A stretch of 64,000 nt of DNA from Paraglaciecola algarum. Its GTDB lineage: Bacteria > Pseudomonadota > Gammaproteobacteria > Enterobacterales > Alteromonadaceae. A model generated the notes under the pieces. That model was not told the DNA's origin and did no database searches. It saw only the letters and a program-made list of their open reading frames with translations. Below are positions 25,422-35,276 of this stretch, in pieces (position 1 is the first letter of the stretch; each line of letters begins with the position of its first letter). The DNA is taken from assembly GCF_021532655.1 (NCBI RefSeq), contig NZ_JAKGAS010000010.1:62001-126000 (forward strand), in the 5' to 3' direction. A program made the position numbers and the translations under genes.

Positions 25422-26783
25422 ATGGCTGATATTCCACATAACCAAAACCTCTCTTTTGGTGAAAAGTCTGCTTACGCATTAGGCGATACAGCCAGCAATT
25501 TATATTGGGGAGTGTTTAGTGGCTTTCTGATTTATTTTTACACTGATGTATTTGGTTTGCCGGCAGCTGCCGTTGGCACCATGATGTTGTTAACTAGAAT
25601 AACGGATGCGTTCACCGACCCTATGATGGGAGCATTGGCTGATAGAACAAAAACTAAGTTCGGTAAATTTAGACCTTATCTTTTGTGGGGGGCATTACCT
25701 ATTGCTGGAGCTGGCGTACTGACTTTTACGGTTCCTGATATTAGTGAAGACGGTAAGTTAATTTATGCATACGTGACTTACATTTTAATGATGATGGCTT
25801 ATACATTTATCAATATCCCTTACGGCGCCTTGTTAGGAGTAATAACGCCCAGCTCGCAACAGCGCACTATGTTAGCGAGTTTCCGTTTTATTGGCGCTTT
25901 TACCGGTTCAATTTTAGTATCAAAGTTCACGCTTGTTTTAGTTGAATGGTTTGGTGAAGGTGATGAAAAGCTAGGTTGGCAGCTAACTATGGTGTTATAC
26001 GGTGCAATTGCCATTTTACTATTTTTGGTGACATTTTTAATGACCAAAGAGCGTATAGAGCCTCCGCAAAAACAACCTACACCGGTAAAACAAGACATTT
26101 TAGATTTATTCAAAAACAAGCCTTGGATTGTACTTTTCTGTTTAACCTCAGTGATCATGGTCACTATTACACTAAGAGGCAGTTCAGGAGCTTTTTACTT
26201 TAAATACTTTGTGGGCAGAGAAGACTTAATCGGCGACTTTTTGACTGTATACGGATTCTCTTTGTTAATCGGTGCAGCGAGTGCGCCACTATTAACCAAA
26301 TTATTTGATAAGAAGAAACTCTTGGTTATTTTAATGAGTGCGGTTGCGGTTTTATCCTTTGCTTTCTACTTTGTGCCTAAAGATCAAATCTGGTTAATGT
26401 TTACACTACATGCCTTAATCGGTTTTTGTTTAGGACCAAAATCTCCTTTGGTGTTTTCTATGTATGCTGATACAGCGGATTACTCACAATGGAAAACTGG
26501 TAGACGGGCCACCGCTATGATTTTTTCAGCGGCTTCTTTTTCACAAAAGTTAGGTGGGGCATTAGCCGGAGCGTTTATTGGTTGGACTTTGGGCGCGTTA
26601 GGATATGTCGCAAATCAAGCTCAATCAGCAGGCTCTGAGCACGGGATCATTTTATTAATGAGTGTGACCCCAGGTGTATTCGCCATTATTTCAGTGTTTG
26701 TTATTCGTTTTTACCCTCTGGATAAAACTCAGATGGAAACCTTACACCAAGAATTAAAATATACTGAAAAGGGATTGAATTAG
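25422..26783 (+). CDS. GPH-family sugar:cation symporter (MFS)
   Basis: 453 residues with about 12 membrane segments. The N-terminus (FGEKSAYALGDTASNLYWGVFSGFLIYFYTDVFG) and the DAFTDPMMGALADRTKTKFGKFRPYLLWGA loop are signatures of the glycoside-pentoside-hexuronide:cation symporter family (MelB, XynB, YicJ). A strong AAAGGAG precedes the ATG. The gene ends one base before the GH94 phosphorylase starts, so the pair likely imports a disaccharide or aldobionic acid and then phosphorolyses it inside the cell. Confidence 0.88.
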   Translation: MADIPHNQNLSFGEKSAYALGDTASNLYWGVFSGFLIYFYTDVFGLPAAAVGTMMLLTRITDAFTDPMMGALADRTKTKFGKFRPYLLWGALPIAGAGVLTFTVPDISEDGKLIYAYVTYILMMMAYTFINIPYGALLGVITPSSQQRTMLASFRFIGAFTGSILVSKFTLVLVEWFGEGDEKLGWQLTMVLYGAIAILLFLVTFLMTKERIEPPQKQPTPVKQDILDLFKNKPWIVLFCLTSVIMVTITLRGSSGAFYFKYFVGREDLIGDFLTVYGFSLLIGAASAPLLTKLFDKKKLLVILMSAVAVLSFAFYFVPKDQIWLMFTLHALIGFCLGPKSPLVFSMYADTADYSQWKTGRRATAMIFSAASFSQKLGGALAGAFIGWTLGALGYVANQAQSAGSEHGIILLMSVTPGVFAIISVFVIRFYPLDKTQMETLHQELKYTEKGLN

Positions 26784-26784
26784 T

Positions 26785-29172
26785 ATGTTCAAGAATGAGC
26801 CATCAAGCATTGAACGCCAACTAGGCGGTGCGCGTTATGTGCTAAAAAGTCCTAAAACCTTACCTAATGCCAGTGGCTTTTTGTGGAATCAAAATATGTT
26901 GATCCAAGCTAATTGTCGAGGGTTTGCCCTCGCACAATTTATGCAACCTGATGCGGGTAAATATGTGTCTGGGCCTGCGTTTGAAGCTAAGACCTTTATG
27001 CAACCAGAGCAGCCTTATTATGCTAATCATCCCGGCCGTTTTGTGTATGTAAAAGATAATGCCGATGGTAGTATTTTTTCTGCGCCTTACGAACCGGTAA
27101 GAGCTAATTTAGATAGGTTTGAGTTTATTCCAGAGCCTCACCAAATTAGTTGGATTTCTGAATTTAACCAAATTAGGTTAACCCTAATTCTACGTTTGCC
27201 AACTGAAACGGCTTTAGAATGTTGGCAAATTTCAGTTGAGGATTTGTCTGGTCAGGTTCGGGATTTAAGTGTGTATCCCTATTTTCCCATTGGATATCGC
27301 TCTTGGATGAATCAATCTGGAAAATTTGAAGCAGCGCTAAATGCTGTTGTTTGTAGAAGTATTGAACCGTACCAAAAAGTCCAAGATTACTTTAAAAACC
27401 AGAGTTTGCATGAGCTGACTTTTTTGGCCGCAGATGTGCCAGCCGATGCTTGGGAAACCAGCCAAAGTATGTTTGAAGGTGAGGGCGGGTTACATAATCC
27501 ATCCGCTATTCAACAAAACGTTTTGAATAACAGTGTGGCTAATTACGCTACACCAACTGCTGTGATGCAGTTTAAAACCAAATTAAAACCCAATGAGGTA
27601 AAACAGATCCATTTACTATTTGGGCCGGCTAAAGATCTGGCTCAAATTAGTACCTACAAGGCACAGTTTTTGACTCAAGGGCAGGCACAATTTAATAATC
27701 GAGCTGAAGAATTTAAAGCCTATCTGTCATTAGGTAAAGGCGTATTACAAATTGAAACACCTGACAGCGATTTAAATGCTTATGTGAATCACTGGTTAGC
27801 CAGACAACTTTATTATCATGGCGACGTAAACCGCTTAACCACAGATCCGCAAACTCGGAATTATCTGCAAGATAATATGGGCATGGCTTACATCAAACCA
27901 GAAGTAAGTCGAGAGGCGTTTATTTTAGCCTTGAGCCAACAACATGTTAGTGGAGAAATGCCAGATGGGATCTTGATCCAAGAAGGTGCTGAACTTAAAT
28001 ATATAAACCAAGTTCCCCATACTGATCATTGTGTATGGTTACCGGTTTGTTTAAAGGCATATTTAGACGAAACAGGTGACTATGAATTGTTAGAAGAGGT
28101 TGTGGGATACGCAGATAGTGAAGAACAATCCATTGTTAGCGAGCATATTACCCGTGCCATGTTGTGGTTAGAGCAAAGCCGTGATGAACGAGGGTTAAGT
28201 TACATCAATCAGGGAGATTGGTGTGACCCGATGAATATGGTGGGTTACAAAGGCAAAGGAGTATCGGCTTGGTTAAGTTTAGCATCAGCTTATGCTATGA
28301 ATGTTTGGATAGATATCCAGCGAACAGTTGATCCAAACTTGTCTGAGCCGCTTCAGTTTTTAGTCAAACAAAGCGTACAGATAAATCAAAAAGTGAATCA
28401 ACACTGTTGGGTAGATGACAGGTTTGCACGGGGGATCACAGATGACGGTCGAGTGTTTGGTATTGCTCAAGATGATGAAGGCAAAATATTCCTTAACTCG
28501 CAAAGTTGGGCTTTATTAAGTGGTGCTGCCGATGCTTCACAAACGCCCCTTATGTTACAGGCGATAAAGCAAAACCTTGATACACCCTATGGCTGTATGA
28601 TGCTAGCGCCGTGTTTTACTAACATGGTTGAAGACATAGGAAGAGTCACCCAAAAATTCCCTGGTACTGCAGAAAATGGCTCTGTGTATAACCATGCCAG
28701 TGCATTTTACGCCTACAGCTTATTTGTGCAGGGTGAGAGTGATTTGGCCTTTGAGCAGTTAAAAAAGATGCTACCTACAGACGAGGATATTCATGTTAAA
28801 GGCCAATTGCCTTTGTTTATTCCTAATTACTACCGCGGGGCTTATTATCAATTTCCTGATGAAGCGGGTAAATCTAGCCAGTTGTTTAATACAGGTACTA
28901 TTTCTTGGTTTTATCGCTGTTTAGTGGAGCAGGTATTTGGTGTTGCAGGTTGTAAACAAGGTTTAAATATTGCGCCTAAATTACCGAGTCATTGGTCACA
29001 TGCCAAAATCCAGCGTGAGTTTAGAGGAGCGATTTTTAATATCGAATATCACCGCAGCAATGATTGCAGCCAACAGTTGGTTTACCTTGATGGTGAGTTG
29101 TTAAAAGGCACGTGTATTCAAAATATTAAACCGGGGAATACTTACCAAGTTGTTGTAAAGCTGCCTATTTAA
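26785..29172 (+). CDS. GH94 glycoside phosphorylase, possibly cellobionate phosphorylase
   Basis: 795 residues with the GH94 layout: N-terminal beta-sandwich (about 1-290), helical linker, (alpha/alpha)6 barrel (about 330-720) and small C-terminal jelly roll. The barrel has LQDNMGMAYIKPEVSREA, HTDHCVWLP and the catalytic-acid motif GDWCDP at 477-482, where cellobiose phosphorylase has GDWND. It splits a beta-glucoside with phosphate to glucose-1-phosphate, cytoplasmic since no signal peptide is seen. The Cys variant and 795-residue length fit what I recall of cellobionate phosphorylases, but cellobiose or laminaribiose enzymes are not excluded. It is coupled to the GPH symporter upstream. Confidence 0.78.
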   Translation: MFKNEPSSIERQLGGARYVLKSPKTLPNASGFLWNQNMLIQANCRGFALAQFMQPDAGKYVSGPAFEAKTFMQPEQPYYANHPGRFVYVKDNADGSIFSAPYEPVRANLDRFEFIPEPHQISWISEFNQIRLTLILRLPTETALECWQISVEDLSGQVRDLSVYPYFPIGYRSWMNQSGKFEAALNAVVCRSIEPYQKVQDYFKNQSLHELTFLAADVPADAWETSQSMFEGEGGLHNPSAIQQNVLNNSVANYATPTAVMQFKTKLKPNEVKQIHLLFGPAKDLAQISTYKAQFLTQGQAQFNNRAEEFKAYLSLGKGVLQIETPDSDLNAYVNHWLARQLYYHGDVNRLTTDPQTRNYLQDNMGMAYIKPEVSREAFILALSQQHVSGEMPDGILIQEGAELKYINQVPHTDHCVWLPVCLKAYLDETGDYELLEEVVGYADSEEQSIVSEHITRAMLWLEQSRDERGLSYINQGDWCDPMNMVGYKGKGVSAWLSLASAYAMNVWIDIQRTVDPNLSEPLQFLVKQSVQINQKVNQHCWVDDRFARGITDDGRVFGIAQDDEGKIFLNSQSWALLSGAADASQTPLMLQAIKQNLDTPYGCMMLAPCFTNMVEDIGRVTQKFPGTAENGSVYNHASAFYAYSLFVQGESDLAFEQLKKMLPTDEDIHVKGQLPLFIPNYYRGAYYQFPDEAGKSSQLFNTGTISWFYRCLVEQVFGVAGCKQGLNIAPKLPSHWSHAKIQREFRGAIFNIEYHRSNDCSQQLVYLDGELLKGTCIQNIKPGNTYQVVVKLPI

Positions 29173-29208
29173 AAAAGTCTCAAAGGCAGTTAGTAATGGG
29201 CCGTAAGG

Positions 29209-29682
29209 CTAGTTTATCCAGCTTTTTGACTTAGCATGCGTGGCTAGCCAGAGTAAAAATAGGGCAATGATAGTCACCAAGCTGGGCCTAACGGCAGCAC
29301 CTGGCCCATAAACTTTAATTGAATCGGTTATGAAAAAGGAATGGTACATTTGGACCAGTACTCCCATAACTGAAAGCAGTAGTGCAGGTAGTGCGATTGC
29401 TTTTTTGAAACATAAAGCAACACAGCCTAAAGCTCCGCCAAATACTGCACAAGCAAAAGCCAAGTTCACCCATAATGGAATGTTTTGATAAAGGCCTTGT
29501 TCTGCTTGTGGAAGTTCAGCAATTTGTTCTGGGGTCATCATCATTTGTGCTACAAACGCCATCACTCCTATTAAATTCCAAATTACAAGAACTATACTTA
29601 TTATCAAGAACCATTTTGGGGCTTTATTTTCATTGGATGATTGATTGGATGAACTAATTTTAGTTAGGCTTGGCTCTGTCAT
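29209..29682 (-). CDS. Hypothetical four-helix membrane protein
   Basis: 157 residues of no family I recognise. After a polar Ser/Asn-rich N-terminus (about 1-20) come four hydrophobic segments, at about 23-47, 70-90, 95-115 and 130-148. The loop MMMTPEQIAELPQAEQGLYQNIPLW between the first two helices is typical of many small marine gammaproteobacterial membrane proteins sometimes called sugar-transporter-like. It converges on the GH94 gene, with only 36 bases between the stop codons. No function is inferred. Confidence 0.65.
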   Translation of the reverse strand: MTEPSLTKISSSNQSSNENKAPKWFLIISIVLVIWNLIGVMAFVAQMMMTPEQIAELPQAEQGLYQNIPLWVNLAFACAVFGGALGCVALCFKKAIALPALLLSVMGVLVQMYHSFFITDSIKVYGPGAAVRPSLVTIIALFLLWLATHAKSKSWIN

Positions 29683-29879
29683 ATTAACGATCTGCTAGTA
29701 CCATATATGGCACAATTATTAGGTTGAAAGACTTTAGTAATAATCCGGTTGAAAATCAATGAGGCGTTTTTGTGTTCAGTCAAATAGAAGACTGTTTGCA
29801 CCTTAGTTCCACTGTGCTTGCTTTGCGGGATAACATAAAATACAGTGCTTATATTCTTTGAGTTGATATGGGTTAGCTA

Positions 29880-30788
29880 ATGATTCAATTTGTATTGAAG
29901 CCATGCTTTTTACTGCTAATACTATTTAGTTCTTCTATTTTTGCTGTTTGTGACATGACAGTGACAGTGCCTAAGCTTGAGTCAAGCAAAGACAAACTAA
30001 TCAATTCACTTTTGCAACTTTCTCTAAATAAAGTGCAAGCCAATATTTGTTATCAGCAAAATAACCAAATAGTCACCGAAGCCCGTAAAGCCAAACTTAT
30101 TGAGGATGGCGTAATTAATATTCAATGGGCCAGTGCTTCATCTAAAGTTGACGAGTATTTACAGCACATAGAACAGCCTATTTTTAAAGGCCTAATGGGC
30201 TTTAGGATTTTTGTTATCAGAGATAATGAACAAGCAAAGTTTGACCACATCAATTCTGTAGAGCAGTTAAAAGAATTAGTGGCGGGGCAGGGGGCTTTTT
30301 GGGGAGACACCAAAGTACTAAAAGCAGCGGGTTTGCCAGTGGTTACCTCTACTCAGGGGCGACGATTGTGGCAGATGTTAAACTTAAAACGTTTTGATTA
30401 TTTGCCATTAGGTGCTCATGAGCCTTGGGCTGATATTGAGCTTCGACCTGAGTTAAACTTTACAGTGGAAAAAAACTTATTACTGATTTATCCCTCTGCC
30501 ATGTACTTTTACCTAAGTAAAAATAATCAGCAACTTTTTGAGTTACTCAATAGGGGAATGCGTCTAGCAATAGACGACGGTAGTTATGATGAATTGTTAT
30601 TTAAATCAGATATGCTGCAAGGGGCTATCAATAAAGCAAATTTAGCCAATAGAAAAATCTTAGTGATTGATAATCCTTATTTTTCCAACAAAAAAATAGA
30701 TTTAGATTTATACAAAAAACAAAGTATTCAAATTATTCAAAAGTTAGTTAAGTTAAAAATGGAGCACGAAGTTATTGCGAGTGAATAG
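29880..30788 (+). CDS. Orphan periplasmic solute-binding-like protein
   Basis: 302 residues. A signal peptide (about 1-22, LLILFSSSIFA) is followed by a type-2 periplasmic-binding-like sequence: INIQWASASSKVDEYLQHIEQPIFKGLMGFRIFVIRD, then a hinge (INSVEQLKEL) and QGAFWGDTKVLKAAGLPVVTSTQGRRLWQML. It is more divergent than the SBP at 24427 and I cannot name a ligand. No transporter genes are adjacent. Its 3' end overlaps the convergent ywbE-like gene by 17 bases. Confidence 0.62.
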   Translation: MIQFVLKPCFLLLILFSSSIFAVCDMTVTVPKLESSKDKLINSLLQLSLNKVQANICYQQNNQIVTEARKAKLIEDGVINIQWASASSKVDEYLQHIEQPIFKGLMGFRIFVIRDNEQAKFDHINSVEQLKELVAGQGAFWGDTKVLKAAGLPVVTSTQGRRLWQMLNLKRFDYLPLGAHEPWADIELRPELNFTVEKNLLLIYPSAMYFYLSKNNQQLFELLNRGMRLAIDDGSYDELLFKSDMLQGAINKANLANRKILVIDNPYFSNKKIDLDLYKKQSIQIIQKLVKLKMEHEVIASE

Positions 30789-30969
30789 CTTTAACTCTGC
30801 CAACATCTCCAGTATCTAATCTGACTTTAATGCCGTGGGGATGATTAGGACTATTGGTTAATATTCTTTCTACTTGCCCTTGGGTTAAATTACCACTTCT
30901 TTGATCTTGCTTTAATACAATCGAAACCTGAGCGCCAACTTTAATATTTGCTCGTTTATTTCCATCCAT
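30772..30969 (-). CDS. YwbE-family small protein
   Basis: 65 residues. The pattern RANIKVGAQVSIVLKQDQRSGNLTQGQVERILTNSPNHPHGIKVRL matches the YwbE family (DUF2196), a small beta-rich protein widespread in bacteria and of unknown function, often suspected to bind RNA because of its KOW/OB-like shape. It overlaps the end of the convergent solute-binding gene by 17 bases. Confidence 0.8.
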   Translation of the reverse strand: MDGNKRANIKVGAQVSIVLKQDQRSGNLTQGQVERILTNSPNHPHGIKVRLDTGDVGRVKAIHSQ

Positions 30970-31183
30970 TTTTATGTTTATTCCAGAACCGGTAAATATT
31001 CACTTAATTATGCCTAATCTAGAAAAATCCAGCAAATTTGATGCAAGAATTTAAGGTGTTAAATTTTACCTTTTTGATAGTTCTTATTTTTCTAGGTAAC
31101 AAATATTACTTCTAAAGTCTTAATAAAAGATTTATCTGCTAATGTTATTATGGATTAAATAACTTAAATTAAAAGAAGGGCTT

Positions 31184-32308
31184 ATGAGACGTTCCACATC
31201 CATTTTAAGAAAGCACCGCGCTGGCGATAAAGTTTATTTGCCTAGTGACTCCCGTGATAATCAATATATTCTGGCCGAATTCCCCTTAACAGATGAATTA
31301 GTAAAAAGTGTTGCTGGTTCTATTGACACTAATCTAAAAAAACCTTACCAAAGGTTTTATCAAAAGTTAGCTTCTTCTATCTTTGAAACCACAGAAAAGC
31401 ACGGCATTGAACGAGCTAACCTAGTGGCTAATAATAAGCTAGTTCGTGTTCGTTACGGTTCAGAGCAACAAGTTTTGCACACTGAACAACAGTCATTTTT
31501 CTTTTATTGTCCAAGTCATAACGCTACATTTAAAGGATATTTTGATGGCGCAGTTAAGGCCCGAAAAATTAAACTACTATTTTTAGCGACCGGTGAAAAC
31601 TTGCGCTTAAATAGCGCTGCATTTCATGAAAAGGTTTTTGGCGCCGTAAAAGAGATTGCTTCGAATCTAGGTTTAGCTGCAGATTCAGTTAAGGTACGTG
31701 ATCATCAGCACATTACATTCGATATATTTGCGCAAGAAAAAGGCTTGAAAAGTACCATTACCCATTCTTTCAGAGAAATGGCTGATCGATACGCCAAACA
31801 AGGGTTTAATATTGGTCAAGATCATACTTCATTAACCTATACAGTGGTGAGTATTCCAATGATGCGCCGCCTACTTAAAGGTACCAATATCGACTATGAC
31901 TCAGAACAACCTTATCAAGCTTTATATCAAAAAATTGAAGATGCCTTCAAATCTGCTGTAGAAAAAAATGCATTAAAACATGCAGCATTATTAGGTATTA
32001 GTGCGTCACCGATTGTTCGCTACAATAATGAAGATAGTGTTAATTTAAATGGTGAAATTGTGGGTATTGGTTTTGATCCGACCAAAGAAGAAACTTTTGT
32101 TACTTCAATGTGGGAAGGGGATACATTAGTAGACACAATTCGCTTTATTTTCTTCGCAAATGAGCGTGACGAGTCAAATAATAATTACGGAAAGTTTGCT
32201 AATCAATCGATTCAGGCAGTAAAAGATTTTGCTGATGAGGTAAATTGGAAAAAAGATCATGACGATATCATAGTGCGTATTCACCAGCATATTATGCGTA
32301 AAGTTTAA
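31184..32308 (+). CDS. DUF3083-like protein
   Basis: 374 residues, cytoplasmic: no signal peptide or membrane helix. It starts MRRSTSILRKHRAGDKVYLPSDSRDNQYI with AGAAGGGC before the ATG. Mixed alpha/beta with two similar halves by eye (PYQRFYQKLASSIFETTEKHGIE near 55 and PYQALYQKIEDAFKSAVEKNALK near 245), suggesting an internal duplication. I recall this as the DUF3083 family of Vibrionales and Alteromonadales; the function is unknown. It is followed by a strong terminator and appears monocistronic. Confidence 0.6.
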   Translation: MRRSTSILRKHRAGDKVYLPSDSRDNQYILAEFPLTDELVKSVAGSIDTNLKKPYQRFYQKLASSIFETTEKHGIERANLVANNKLVRVRYGSEQQVLHTEQQSFFFYCPSHNATFKGYFDGAVKARKIKLLFLATGENLRLNSAAFHEKVFGAVKEIASNLGLAADSVKVRDHQHITFDIFAQEKGLKSTITHSFREMADRYAKQGFNIGQDHTSLTYTVVSIPMMRRLLKGTNIDYDSEQPYQALYQKIEDAFKSAVEKNALKHAALLGISASPIVRYNNEDSVNLNGEIVGIGFDPTKEETFVTSMWEGDTLVDTIRFIFFANERDESNNNYGKFANQSIQAVKDFADEVNWKKDHDDIIVRIHQHIMRKV

Positions 32309-32335
32309 TTTTAAAAAACTGCGCTAACCACATGA

Positions 32336-32363
32336 AAACCCTAAACTTTGTTTAGGGTTTTTT
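32336..32363 (+). terminator. Rho-independent terminator after the DUF3083-like gene
   Basis: Perfect 11-base stem AAACCCTAAAC/GTTTAGGGTTT with loop TTT, followed by more T residues. It lies 27 bases after the stop codon. Confidence 0.9.
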
Positions 32364-32633
32364 ATGATCTGTGTATTGGTTTTATTGATTTATATTATTT
32401 GGCATAAATAAGTAGTCACTTACAATGCAGCTAGCAGTTTATGTGCCTATTTTTATTGAAAAGAGCTTATTCTGACTATTTGAAAGGAAACAGCCATTGT
32501 TGCATAGTGACGATTGTATTCTACTGCCCTTAGGCAGTTTAAAATGAAATAATTTGGCCCTAGGGCGAAAACTGATGTTAAGGTGAATAGCTAACCAGAT
32601 AAAATAGCGTATTTATTGCCAGCTTAGCTACAA

Positions 32634-32654
32634 GGCTCTATGTGTAATAGAGCC
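32634..32654 (-). terminator. Hairpin after ychF, possible terminator
   Basis: Perfect 7-base stem GGCTCTA/TAGAGCC with a 7-base loop, 15 bases beyond the ychF stop on the minus strand. The run after the stem is not strongly T-rich, so it may act only as a 3'-end stabiliser. Confidence 0.4.
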
Positions 32655-32668
32655 CATTAAAAATTTTT

Positions 32669-33760
32669 CTAAACGTTGAACCTAAAGTGGATCACATCGC
32701 CGTCTTTTACTATGTAATCTTTACCTTCTAAACGCCATTTACCCGCGTCTTTTGCACCCTGTTCACCGTTAAACTCGATAAAGTGATCGTAACCGATTAT
32801 CTCTGCTCGAATAAAACCTTTTTCGAAATCAGTGTGAATAATTCCAGCAGTTTGAGGGGCAGTGGAGCCTTCTGGGAAAGTCCAAGCGCGCACTTCTTGA
32901 ACACCTGCGGTGAAGTAGGTTTGTAGGGTTAATAACTCGTAACCACAACGAATAACACGGTTTAAACCAGGCTCTTCTAAGCCCATGTCTGCCATAAATT
33001 CGGCTTTTTCTTCTTCGTCTAGCTCACCAATTTCTGCTTCAATTTCAGCACAAACCGCCACCACTACCGCACCTTCAGCTTCAGCGATTTCGCGAACTTT
33101 GTCTAAATAAGGGTTGTTCTCAAAACCGTCATCGTTCACATTAGCAATATACATGGTTGGCTTAAGCGTTAAGTAATTCATATAACTAATTACTTTTAAC
33201 TCGTCTTTATCTAACTCTAAAGAGCGTAATAACTCGCCCTCGTCTAAATGCGGTTTGATTTTTTCTAATACTTTGAGTTCGGCTTTAGCTTCGGCATCGC
33301 CACCTTTAGCGCGTTTAGCAACACGGATTAAGGCTTTTTCTGTGGTGTCTAAATCAGCTAAGGCTAATTCGGTATTGATGATTTCGATATCATCTTGAGG
33401 ACTCACTTTGCCGGCTACGTGAACGATGTTTTCATTGTCAAAACAACGAACTACGTGACCTATAGCATCCGTTTCACGAATATTGGCTAAAAACTTATTG
33501 CCTAAACCTTCACCTTTAGACGCACCTGCTACTAAACCGGCAATATCAACAAATTCCATGGTAGTGGGAATGGTACGTTTAGGTTGTACTATGGCTGCTA
33601 ATTTATCTAAACGTAAATCAGGAACCGGTACTACACCTGTATTGGGTTCTATAGTACAAAATGGAAAGTTTGCCGCTTCTATGCCTGCTTTGGTTAATGC
33701 ATTAAAAAGGGTTGATTTACCTACATTTGGTAGGCCAACAATGCCGCATTTAAAACCCAT
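32669..33760 (-). CDS. ychF: Ribosome-binding ATPase YchF
   Basis: 363 residues, full length. An Obg-like P-loop protein that prefers ATP: G1 motif GLPNVGKST (about 8-16), DIAGLVAGASKGEGLGN (G3 and following), and a C-terminal TGS domain (FTAGVQEVRAWTFPEGSTAPQTAGIIHTDFEKGF). It binds ribosomes and modulates the oxidative stress response in E. coli. It is the last gene of the rplY-pth-ychF group on the minus strand. Confidence 0.97.
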   Translation of the reverse strand: MGFKCGIVGLPNVGKSTLFNALTKAGIEAANFPFCTIEPNTGVVPVPDLRLDKLAAIVQPKRTIPTTMEFVDIAGLVAGASKGEGLGNKFLANIRETDAIGHVVRCFDNENIVHVAGKVSPQDDIEIINTELALADLDTTEKALIRVAKRAKGGDAEAKAELKVLEKIKPHLDEGELLRSLELDKDELKVISYMNYLTLKPTMYIANVNDDGFENNPYLDKVREIAEAEGAVVVAVCAEIEAEIGELDEEEKAEFMADMGLEEPGLNRVIRCGYELLTLQTYFTAGVQEVRAWTFPEGSTAPQTAGIIHTDFEKGFIRAEIIGYDHFIEFNGEQGAKDAGKWRLEGKDYIVKDGDVIHFRFNV

Positions 33761-33877
33761 TTTGTATTTCCTCTTATATTTTAAGGTGTTACTAGCTTTG
33801 TATGTTGGCTAGTAAATCTAAATTTGTGTAAACAATTACGTTGTTGTAACGGGACTTTTTACTCTACTACTAAATAA

Positions 33878-34474
33878 CTAAGTCGCTTTAAAAGAATGCA
33901 ATCGATTCATAGCTGTTTTTAAATCTTGTTTGATTAATATCTCAGTACAGCGAGTCGCTTCGTCTATGGCGTCTTCAATTTGTTGCTGTTCTTTTTGTGG
34001 TGCTTTACCTAACACGTGACCTGTGACTCGATTTCGGTCTCCTGGATGGCCAATACCAACACGCAGTCGTAAAAAATCTTTTTGGTTTCCCATACGACTT
34101 ACTATGTCGCGGATGCCGTTTTGGCTAGAACTACCACCTATTTTGAATTTTGCTACGCCTGGAGGTAAATCTAATTCATCAAAAGCCACTAATAAACCTG
34201 ATAAAGGAACACGATAAAATTTAGCCATAGCTGCTACGGCTTGGCCACTTTTATTCATAAAGGTAGTGGGGATGAGTAAACGGATATCTTGTCCAGCAAT
34301 AGAAATGCGACCTGTGTATCCAAAAAATTTGTTTTCGAGTTTTAACGTGCAGTTATAGCTTTTAGCTAAAGACTCTACCAGCCACCAACCCGCGTTATGT
34401 CGTGTGTGCTGATATTCGGGGCCTGGATTACCCAGGCCCACGATTAACTGAATACTGTTAGCAGATTCAGTCAA
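33878..34474 (-). CDS. pth: Peptidyl-tRNA hydrolase
   Basis: 198 residues. Releases tRNA from stalled peptidyl-tRNA. GLGNPGPEYQHTRHNAGWW (13-31) carries the substrate-binding Asn and the catalytic His (H26); TFMNKSGQAV, AFDELDLPPG and the GIGHPG motif are intact. It starts 6 bases after rplY, with ychF following, which is the conserved order. Confidence 0.97.
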   Translation of the reverse strand: MTESANSIQLIVGLGNPGPEYQHTRHNAGWWLVESLAKSYNCTLKLENKFFGYTGRISIAGQDIRLLIPTTFMNKSGQAVAAMAKFYRVPLSGLLVAFDELDLPPGVAKFKIGGSSSQNGIRDIVSRMGNQKDFLRLRVGIGHPGDRNRVTGHVLGKAPQKEQQQIEDAIDEATRCTEILIKQDLKTAMNRLHSFKAT

Positions 34475-34480
34475 AGCAAC

Positions 34481-35113
34481 TTATTCCTCTGTTGCTTCTT
34501 CTTCAGCTGAATCATCTTCAACTTTAGGACCTTTAGCTACTTTAACAGTAACAACGGCTAAATCGTGAGATTCACCTTTGTTAAGTTCTAATAAAGATAC
34601 ACCTTTAGGTAAAACTAAATCAGTTAAGTGAAGAGTTTGACCAAGTTCAACGTTAGTTAAGTCAACTTCGATGAACTCAGGAAGATCACCTGGTAAACAA
34701 CTAATTTCAACGTCAACCATGTGGTGTTCAGCATGACCACCTTGAGTTTTGATTGATTCAGCTTTTTCTTCATTGATGAAGTGTAAAGGCACATTAGTAT
34801 GTAATGCTTTCTTAGCGTCAACGCGTAAGAAGTCTAAGTGCATAACTAAAGGTTTAAAAGCATGACGTTGCATGTCTTTGACCAATACTTCAACATTTTC
34901 TCCAGCAATGTTCAAAGTAAGAACATGAGAGTAAAAAGCTTCAAATGCTTGCGCTTGGAAAACTTTGTTGTGACTAAGTGTTAAAGAAACAGCTTCTTTA
35001 TCTGCTCCGTATAAGACTGCAGGTACTTTACCAGCGTGACGTAGGCGGCGGCTCGCACCTTTCCCTAAATCAGTACGGACTTCTGCGTCTAGAGTGAAAA
35101 TTCCATCAGACAT
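34481..35113 (-). CDS. rplY: 50S ribosomal protein L25, long (TL5/CTC) form
   Basis: 210 residues: an N-terminal L25 domain that binds 5S rRNA (RTDLGKGASRRLRHAGKVPAVLYG) and a C-terminal beta domain of the CTC/TL5 type (about 100-195, HFINEEKAESIKTQGG, PGDLPEFIEVDLTNVELGQTLHLTDL). E. coli L25 lacks this second domain, but it is normal in Alteromonadales. The acidic tail (EDDSAEEEATEE) is short. The ribosome site is a clear GGAG. Confidence 0.95.
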   Translation of the reverse strand: MSDGIFTLDAEVRTDLGKGASRRLRHAGKVPAVLYGADKEAVSLTLSHNKVFQAQAFEAFYSHVLTLNIAGENVEVLVKDMQRHAFKPLVMHLDFLRVDAKKALHTNVPLHFINEEKAESIKTQGGHAEHHMVDVEISCLPGDLPEFIEVDLTNVELGQTLHLTDLVLPKGVSLLELNKGESHDLAVVTVKVAKGPKVEDDSAEEEATEE

Positions 35114-35276
35114 TGATATAACTCCAAAAAATAAGTAAATGAGTGTAGATTTTTGCGACCAAAATCTACGTTAATTTGGTCAAATCAGCATACCTAAGTA
35201 AACAAATTAACCTAACCCAAAAAATTGGGCGGCGAATGTTAACACTAGGCTAGGCGGTACACAATCTTTGGAAACT

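Larger units (their letters stand above)
32309..32668. other. Intergenic region between DUF3083-like gene and ychF
   Basis: 360 bases between convergent genes. It contains the terminator at 32336-32363, a small dyad ACTGCC-CTTA-GGCAGT at 32523-32538, and a GGCTCTA/TAGAGCC hairpin at 32634-32654 just past the ychF stop. No open reading frame of note is seen. Confidence 0.5.
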
